Source: Solanum dulcamara (lineage: Eukaryota; Streptophyta; Magnoliopsida; Solanales; Solanaceae). Taken from it: DNA of 64,000 nt. The position numbers and the translations under genes were made by a program. Shown here one piece after another: positions 57,549 to 64,000 of this stretch. The number at the start of each line of letters is the position of its first letter. Position 1 is the stretch's first letter. Below the pieces are notes generated by a model. It saw only the letters and a list, made by a program, of their open reading frames with translations. It searched no databases and had not been told where the DNA came from. The stretch is taken from contig NC_077240.1 in assembly GCF_947179165.1 (NCBI RefSeq), positions 5,940,001-6,004,000 on the forward strand, given 5' to 3'.

Positions 57549-57946
57549 TCATGTATCTATTTCATAATTTGTAACAGAGTTATGGCCTCTATCTCTCAAA
57601 TATTATGTTTTGGTGCTCGAAAGATAACCATCATATGAAAGTATTTGTATCAATTATACAGGTAATTTGCAAGATAGTGATCCTAAAAAGCTCATCCTTT
57701 CAGAACTGTCACTAGATATAAAGTTTCACCAGAAGATAAGGACCAGAAGAAAAGAAGATATGAAATTGCAAATTCATTTTGCAAGGTTGGAGGTGCTAAT
57801 AAAAAAAGCAAAAGGTTTTAGCAAAGCATGCAATCAGCAAAAAGAGATGAAATACAAAATTAAAGCCTTGTGCTCACCACACTACAATTTTTTTAATGGC
57901 ACCACTTTCTTCTCAGGCTGATGAATACTTAAGTCATCCTGCCCTT

Positions 57947-57952
57947 TATATA
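57947..57952 (+). promoter_or_regulatory. TATA-like box of VTL copy 4
   Basis: TATATA, 80 bp before the ATG at 58027. The surrounding sequence is shared with copy 3. Confidence 0.6.
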
Positions 57953-58026
57953 CCATCAGAGGGAAGATTGAATCTTCATAAACAAGAATTCCTTCAATTT
58001 CTCAAAACATTTCCTTAGAATTCTTC

Positions 58027-58644
58027 ATGGCTGCTCAAAACCATATCCAAATTACCATCCCTAAAGAACAGGACAACCAGAACCAAGCCCCTGAAGAGGA
58101 TTTTGACTACCCCCAAAAGGCACAATGGCTTCGAGCTGCTGTGTTAGGAGCCAATGATGGATTGGTTTCAACTGCGTGTTTGATGATGGGTGTTGGCGCT
58201 GTTCAAAAGGATGTCAACGCCATGATCCTTACCGGCTTTGCATGGTTGTTTGTAGGTGCTTGTAGCATGGCCATAGAAGAGTTTTTGTCTGTGTACTCTC
58301 ATGTAGAGAAAGAAGAAGATGAAGGACTAGCAAGTCCATTTCTGGCAGCCATAGCCTCAGCTGTTGCATTCTCATTGGGGGGCATAATACCAATTCTTGC
58401 TGCTGGATTCTTATCTAACGATAAGCTGAGGCTAGTTGTGATTGTGGTTGCAGTGATCTTGGGCATTATTAGCATTTGGATGAATTGGTGCTTTTTTGGG
58501 CAGCAGTCCTATGGTGAAATCTTGTGCAAGAGTTTTAATTGGTGGATGGATGGCTATGGCCATTACCTTTTGGCTGACCAAACCGATAGGCTCTACTGGC
58601 GTGGGGATGTGTTAGGAAATTTTTATTCCTGCCCCTTTACCTAG
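58027..58644 (+). pseudogene. vacuolar iron transporter-like (VTL), copy 4, deleted and frameshifted
   Basis: The frame starts normally (MAAQNHIQIT, DFDYPQKAQWLRAA, GANDGLVSTACLMMGVGAV) but has three lesions. The loop after membrane segment 2 has lost about 63 bp, so SQLDIE...P is reduced to SHVEKEEDEGLASP. The conserved MAIGEF reads MAIEEF. One extra G at about 58461-58463 shifts the frame inside membrane segment 4. From there the nucleotide sequence still matches the other copies (for example 'gtggatggatggctatggcc'), but it is read out of frame, giving an unrelated 205-aa end. A further T insertion occurs near 58570. Membrane segment 5 is lost, so transport activity is unlikely. The promoter region looks intact. 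Confidence 0.9.
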
Positions 58645-60644
58645 TTCAGAATCATCTTATGTTGCGTAGTTGAGTAAATTTATAATCAATCTGAATAGCA
58701 AATTAAAAGGAGAGGGACAAGGTTTTCGTACATACCAAATTACATTTCTTCCATCAAATTATCTTCTCTCTTTTTTGGTTTGGTCAGTTTCATCATATGG
58801 CAAACAGAAGTTTCAGTTTGGTTGGTTCAGTCATATGGAAGACAGAAGCTATTCTAACTCAGTACGTCATAAATATACCTTAGATTGAACTAGCATTCAT
58901 ATATACAACCCCAATTTTGTCAGCTCCTGTGCTTTTTATTTTCAGATCCTATTGGCCAACACTCTCTTTGTTCAAGACCTTTTTCTTATTGCCATTCGAA
59001 TATGATAACTAGAGAACGGGGATAGGCAAAATATAAAATGCCAAGACCGCTCTTCTTTGTGCAAGAATAACACCTCGAAACTATCTTAGAACTATTTTTA
59101 CGCATAAAATATTTTATATTTTATCAGGGAAAACGATAAAAACTGTTTCACCAAGCTATCATTTTCAGACTCGCGCTTTAGAATTACACAAATTGCACGT
59201 ATATTTCAATAGCTTAAAAACACAAAAACAAACAAGAAACAGACACAAAAATAGAACTGCTCTGCTTGGAATATTAAGTTTAACAAGAAAATAAACCAAG
59301 TGATTCCAACATCTGATTCAAAATTGCAACAGCCATCTGGTCCAAGATGGCAGGAACCTAAGTGAGGCTTGAACTGGTGGGAGCACCACCAACATGGAAT
59401 GAACAAGATAGACTCAAAAAAGGTAAGTAAGAACATAAGTATACTAAAGAGAAGTGATGTACTACTATTAACAGTATTCAGCAGGGAGAATTATTGGAGG
59501 GAGAGGAGAGAAAGAGGTGACAAGGACAATAACATAGAAAGTAAAGAAGGTCCAGTACCCCTACAGTTGCCACACTCAGGGGTTCCTTGGAGTAGCAATA
59601 AGGAGTTCTCTGCTGCTTGCATCTTCAAAAAAAATAAATAACTTTGGTGCACTACATTTTTAATCAGAGTTAAAAAAATGGATGTCGGGTCAAATTTATA
59701 TTACATAAAGATGGATGATTTCTTTCATGATTTTGGATTCAAGAAAATAGGTCATCATCATCTTCATTCTTGTATCTTTCTGCTGTATGTACACACATTT
59801 TGGTTAGTGATGTCTCATTGAATGCTGCAAAGTACTTGAATAGTATTCATGGATTTAAAGTGCAACATTATTAGGACAGACATGGGGAAGGGAACAAAGG
59901 AAGTCCAATTAAGAAGATCTCGGATGGAAAGCAAATCTTGATTGTGGAGAAGTTCAGAACTTTGCTAGGACTGAGGAGGTTCAGCCCAAGAAATGGTGGT
60001 TTTGCATATTTTTCAGTACCACCTTCTCCATCACCATCAAATGCCCCAGAAGCTCCAGCTCCTTCTCCGGCTCCACCAATTCATCAACACTCCCATCACC
60101 ATCCCTTTATCCCAGCGGCCCACAGGGTAAGGAAGAAAAGAAGAGGATGTACTACACATTCCAATTAGATATGAATACCTGCTGGCCCAGGTATTTGATC
60201 ACCAGTTACTAAATTCAGGTAATTCATCAGACCCATCAATCACAAGGCAAAGTTTCAGAGGTGCAATTTCCATGCAAGAAATCATTATGAATCCAGCACC
60301 AAGCAACAGTTTTCAAATGGCATTCGAAAGTGTGAGGCCATATTCAAATTTGCAAAGTAAGCAAAGCATAAGATCCCAATCAAACCATGTTATCAAACAT
60401 TTACGGACATAGAACAGTAGTTTATAACAGCCAGGTTTCATGAGCTCAAATGATTCCACTGACAGGCCAGGGAAACAAGGCACCAAGTAGACATACACCA
60501 AAACATTTGCATCCAGCTAGTAGGACTTTTAACTCTTCAGCTGCACCAGAAAAAATCAAAATTTAATCAGCTCCAAAGTAATAGATACCGTGAACATCAG
60601 ATCTGAAACTCAAAAAATATAAAAACCTACCACAATTTAAAGTA
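58645..60644. other. intergenic with a possible exon-like frame
   Basis: Mostly non-coding. One frame at about 59914-60130 (+) encodes KFRTLLGLRRFSPRNGG, then FSVPPSPSPS and APAPSPAPPIHQHSHHH, and reaches a donor-like CACAGG|GTAAGG at about 60127. It could be an exon remnant of a proline-rich protein, but I cannot join it to other exons or name a family. The right end holds the 3' UTR of the minus-strand gene ending at 60645. Confidence 0.3.
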
Positions 60645-62361
60645 TCAGCTTCGATAGCCTCCAGAACTGCGACGATCATATGGCCCAGAACGATCACGGT
60701 TATAACGATCACCTCCTTCACGACCACCACCATCTCTGCTGTTGCGGCTTCCATATCGATCTCCGTTCCTGTCAGGTCCACCTCCACCACCATACCGACC
60801 ACCTCTATTCCCTTCACTAGGGCATTCTCTGGCAAAGTGTCCTGGCTTACCACAATTATAGCAATCTCCACCACCAGATCCCCGACCACCACCATAATCA
60901 CGGCTACCGCGATCGCGGTCACGACCCCGATCTCGGTCACGGTCACGAGGTCGATCACTGTCAAAATCTCTACCTGAACCTTGCTGAGGCTGGGCTTTAT
61001 CAACAGTAATAGCACGGCCATCTAAGTCCATTCCATTCATTGCTTCAATGGCATCTTCCATTGCTCTCTTCTCATCAAATGTAACAAAACCAAATCCACG
61101 AGATCGTCCAGAGAACTTGTCAAGTACAACCTTTACCAAAAAGGATAGAGGCATTGGAACATTGAAATTTAACATCCAGATAAAGGAGAAGAGAGTGGAA
61201 ATTGAAATAAGAAAAGGAGAGAAACAGAGGTAGACAACTACTATTTTAACTCTCATCGAAGACTTCATAGTTCACAACACCAGAAACCATCTATTGAATC
61301 ACAAAAGTTTGACAAGAACTCACATTCTCATTTGTTCTAGCATCTACACTAAAATTTAATACTTGTCTGATATATAGTACCTAAGCTACATTTTCCCAAA
61401 GTAACTATTTCTTTCTTATGAATTTTAAGGTTTTATTTCTGGCTTGAAAGAATGCTCCATGGAAGTTCCAGAATTACAGAACTTTTAATTGGCTAGCAAG
61501 CAGAAGAAAACCTTTTCCACAATCCCTTGACGATGTATGTGTGCAACCATGGGAAAAAGACACTGACTTACCTTCACTTTACTCATTAGAAGTTGGGAGT
61601 GAGGTCAGAACTGAGGAGTACAATGACATCAGTACAAAGGCATGTTTATAGCATTCAAAGCGCAAGACTAATATTTTTTATTTTTGGTAAGTTAAGAGAT
61701 CTTATTTACCAATGAGAAGTATGTAGAGAATTTTTGGCACTGATTTGGACAAGTCCCAAATTCAGGCTCAGCGACTTTACTTCTTCATGCAAAACACGCA
61801 CTCAACTAGAGTTGCTCAACGAAAAAAGCAACAAACAAATGATAAAAATTCAACTTTTGCATAATTCCTCTTAGCAATAGTAAGAAATTACTCAGAAGAT
61901 TGAATTGTTCACCCAAAGAAGTCAAAATAGGTACATTAACAGGCATGTAGTAGGGAAATAGCATGAAAATGGTCAAAAACCTCATCCCTCTTGAAAGGGA
62001 AGGAGTTCACAAGTAAGAATGGTCTATTCTAGTCTAATCGAAGAGGCGAAATTCTGAAAAACAAAATCTTGACACAAATGATTATTATTATTTTTGATGA
62101 CAAGGGAAACCAGCAGCCTGACACAAATGATTATCCCAGCAGAAATACACAAAAAACAACAAAGAAGAAAAAGAAAGGAGAAGCAAAAGAAAAACCATGC
62201 TCTGACAAATTAACCAATTGGAAAACAACCTAAAAATCAACCATCCTCACCTTTGCATCAACAAGATGGCCAAACTTCTCAAATGCATCTTTTAATCCTC
62301 GATCAGAAGTTGACCATGACAAGTTACCGATAAAACAGCGATATTCATCGTCCTCCGACAT
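60645..62361 (-). CDS. RZ1A: RZ-1-type glycine-rich RNA-binding protein (RRM plus CCHC zinc knuckle)
   Basis: Minus-strand coding exons 62361-62251 and 61130-60645 give 198 aa. The start [16 protein letters not shown] matches the RZ-1A type. The RRM covers about residues 7-85, with RNP2 (CFIGNL) in exon 1 and RNP1 (RGFGFVTF) in exon 2, so the intron splits the RRM. Next come an Asp/Arg-repeat stretch, one CCHC zinc knuckle ([15 protein letters not shown], Cx2Cx4Hx4C) at about residues 130-145, and a Gly/Arg/Asp/Tyr-rich tail ending [10 protein letters not shown]-1 proteins are nuclear, bind purine-rich RNA and act as RNA chaperones or splicing regulators, often cold-induced. A 5' UTR intron is likely (acceptor TTTCAG|AAATG at 62364, donor near 63443). 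Confidence 0.93.
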
Positions 62362-62363
62362 TT

Positions 62364-63443
62364 CTGAAATAGATTGCTTCTACTGAAAGAAAAGACATAA
62401 GACGAGAGATTGGAGAGGAAATAGACAGGGGAGCAAAGTCAAGCCAAGAGCTACAACAGGTGTACAGAAAGATTAACTCAGTTATGATAATCGGGCCTGC
62501 TCATGTGGATTACAGTATTAGATCAATTTTCTCCATCCCAGACAAAAATAGGCTTAGATAAACAAGTAAAGAGCTCTAGATAATCATCAACAACAAAGGA
62601 TGAAAATACAATTCCATGGGACAAATCTTGAACAACAGAAACTGCAAGTTACTATTTTTAGGTTTTATCAAAAAGGATTATGACTGCATCATACTCCTCT
62701 ACGCAGTCTCTGGAATAATAATATACTGCATTTTGTTACAAAGTTGTTGGGTTTGAACAATTAGCTTCGGTGTTCTGATTGTAAATTCATAACAATATAA
62801 TGAGAACTTGCAAAGTTACCATGAGATAATACATAAAGGAATAAAAATACATGAGAACATAAGTTTTGCACAGAAAGCTCATCAACCAACAAAATCATTT
62901 TGTAAAACCTACCATATGGCAGACACCAAAAATCAAATGACCATCTTTCCTATGCACGGAACATGGATAAATGTTTCTAAATTTGTACAGAATAATCATA
63001 TGCAACAAGTCCACAGTCCCAATCTATCACCTCTAACTCAGTTTAAAAAATCCCATCAGTATTAATTATTTAGCATACTCTCACCCCCCATTAAGTTGTG
63101 TACAGCACAAAAATATTTTTAAGTTGTGTTCATCACTAATCAAGAAGTGTATTCTTTATTCATCTTGAAAAATGGCATCCAGTGATTAATAAAAAAACCA
63201 TTATCTTTTATCGGCCGATAAAGTAGAAATTGAAACACAAACAGTAGAGAAAATTGCTTCAAGAAAAGAACACGGGCATGACAATTTCACAATTTTAATG
63301 AAAACCCAAATCACCAATTGCCCTAATTAACCATTAAAACTTCAGACTCCCCCAAAATAAACTAGATCTTTGAGAGAGACAGTGAAAGAAAATAGATATT
63401 AAGAAACAAAAATTGCAGTTTAATGCTGAGTAAAATTAATAGT
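62364..63443 (-). other. probable 5' UTR intron of the RZ-1 gene
   Basis: On the minus strand CTATTTCAG lies immediately before AAATGTCGGAG, and a donor-like TACG|GTACTATT lies at about 63443. No coding sequence is visible between them. The leader exon would be about 63444-63570. Confidence 0.55.
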
Positions 63444-64000
63444 ACCGTAGAAGATTGAAGAGAAAGGTGAGAGTGCGGCGACGATACGCAGAGACTGGAG
63501 AAAAGTTTTGGTAGCGGTTTACTCAAAAGAAGAAACGAAACCCAATCTTGAAGAATCGGGTCGGTCACTCTGTTCTTAACCCTAATTTTATTTTACTTAA
63601 AACATTTATTTTTCTGTACGCAACCCTACTTTAAATAACCTTTGTAATGGCCGGTCCCTAGTTGTCCCTTGCATTGTCATTTTGAGACAAAGTAATACTA
63701 TGCTTCCTCCGATCACTTTTACCTTTAAAATTTAAAACTAACAAAAATTGATATGATTATTTTATTTTATTATTTCTATTAATTAATATTTATTACTATA
63801 TCTTAAAAATTTATTTAAAAAAATAAGTAATAAATATCAAGGATAAAACATAAAAAAAATATTTGTCTTTTTTTTAATATGTTAAAAGTAATATATAAAA
63901 ATAAAAATTTAGTTTTAAAATACTGAACAAATAAAAGTGAATGGAGGAAGTAGTAGCATTACTCAAGTTTCATTTTGAGACAAAATTAATAGTAGTATTA
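63444..64000. other. RZ-1 leader exon, promoter and AT-rich flank
   Basis: On the minus strand about 63444-63570 reads as a leader ('cctctcgt'-type pyrimidine-rich sequence with 'ctctccagtctctgcgtatc'). Upstream to the window end is AT-rich, and I see no further gene. Confidence 0.4.

Noticed and set aside
60563..61021. 152-codon Val/Ile-rich minus-strand frame in the RZ-1 gene
   Set aside because: It is the +1 frame of the Gly/Arg/Asp repeat region; the RRM plus zinc-knuckle frame explains the exon.
1..64000. Canonical tRNA, rRNA or miRNA genes
   Set aside because: I saw no tRNA cloverleaf outside SINE-type Pol III boxes, no rRNA and no convincing long miRNA hairpin apart from MITE inverted repeats; a tRNAscan or small-RNA map would be decisive.

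Overview
The window is plant nuclear DNA, almost certainly from a Solanaceae species. The evidence is AT-rich sequence, intron-split genes with GT-AG junctions, and dispersed repeats typical of the family: an RTE-clade LINE whose 3' end runs into a (TTG)n tail, tRNA-derived SINE pieces, several MITEs, Ty1/copia pieces and a solo LTR. I could not run alignments or searches. Exon models were built by hand from reading frame, splice sites and family knowledge.

Layout. 1-1671: 3' end of a Ty1/copia element with its 3' LTR. About 2.24-14.3 kb: a tandem segmental duplication. Each unit carries a five-exon type I metacaspase with an LSD1 zinc finger (5627-7197 and 10863-12506), followed by the 3' end of a minus-strand gene. 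That gene is complete only after the second unit (14001-16020); behind the first metacaspase only a decayed piece of its last exon survives (8212-8475). Unit A was later hit by an LTR retrotransposon (now a solo LTR holding a truncated LINE copy) and a long-TIR element. Unit B was hit by a truncated SINE and a 598-bp insertion. 17.3-17.85 kb: a 38-bp minisatellite. 21320-24658 (minus): a five-exon clade-F-like PP2C. 25.4-34.2 kb: gene-poor, AT-rich and repeat-rich. 34226-39502: an eleven-exon TOM1/TOM3/THH1-family membrane protein gene.

39.6-48.8 kb: three decayed copies of a small cysteine-rich secreted-protein gene resembling the prolamin-like (ECA1-gametogenesis-related) family, a copia integrase scrap, and an RTE LINE (43.7-46.99 kb) broken by one stop codon. 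49.7-58.6 kb: a tandem array of four single-exon vacuolar-iron-transporter-like (VTL, nodulin-21-like) genes. Three are intact and the fourth is deleted and frameshifted. A conserved ~170-bp non-coding block recurs six times upstream of the array members. A 311-bp truncated sibling of the LINE sits inside this array with a clear 14-bp target-site duplication. 60645-62361 (minus): a two-coding-exon RRM plus zinc-knuckle protein of the RZ-1 type, with a probable intron in its 5' UTR.

The genes do not form a pathway. The window shows local gene-family turnover (metacaspase x2, VTL x4, prolamin-like x3) with nested transposon insertions that allow relative dating. I saw no strong evidence for a new biological system. 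The best leads are the repeated VTL upstream block, the decaying cysteine-rich triplet and the datable metacaspase duplication.
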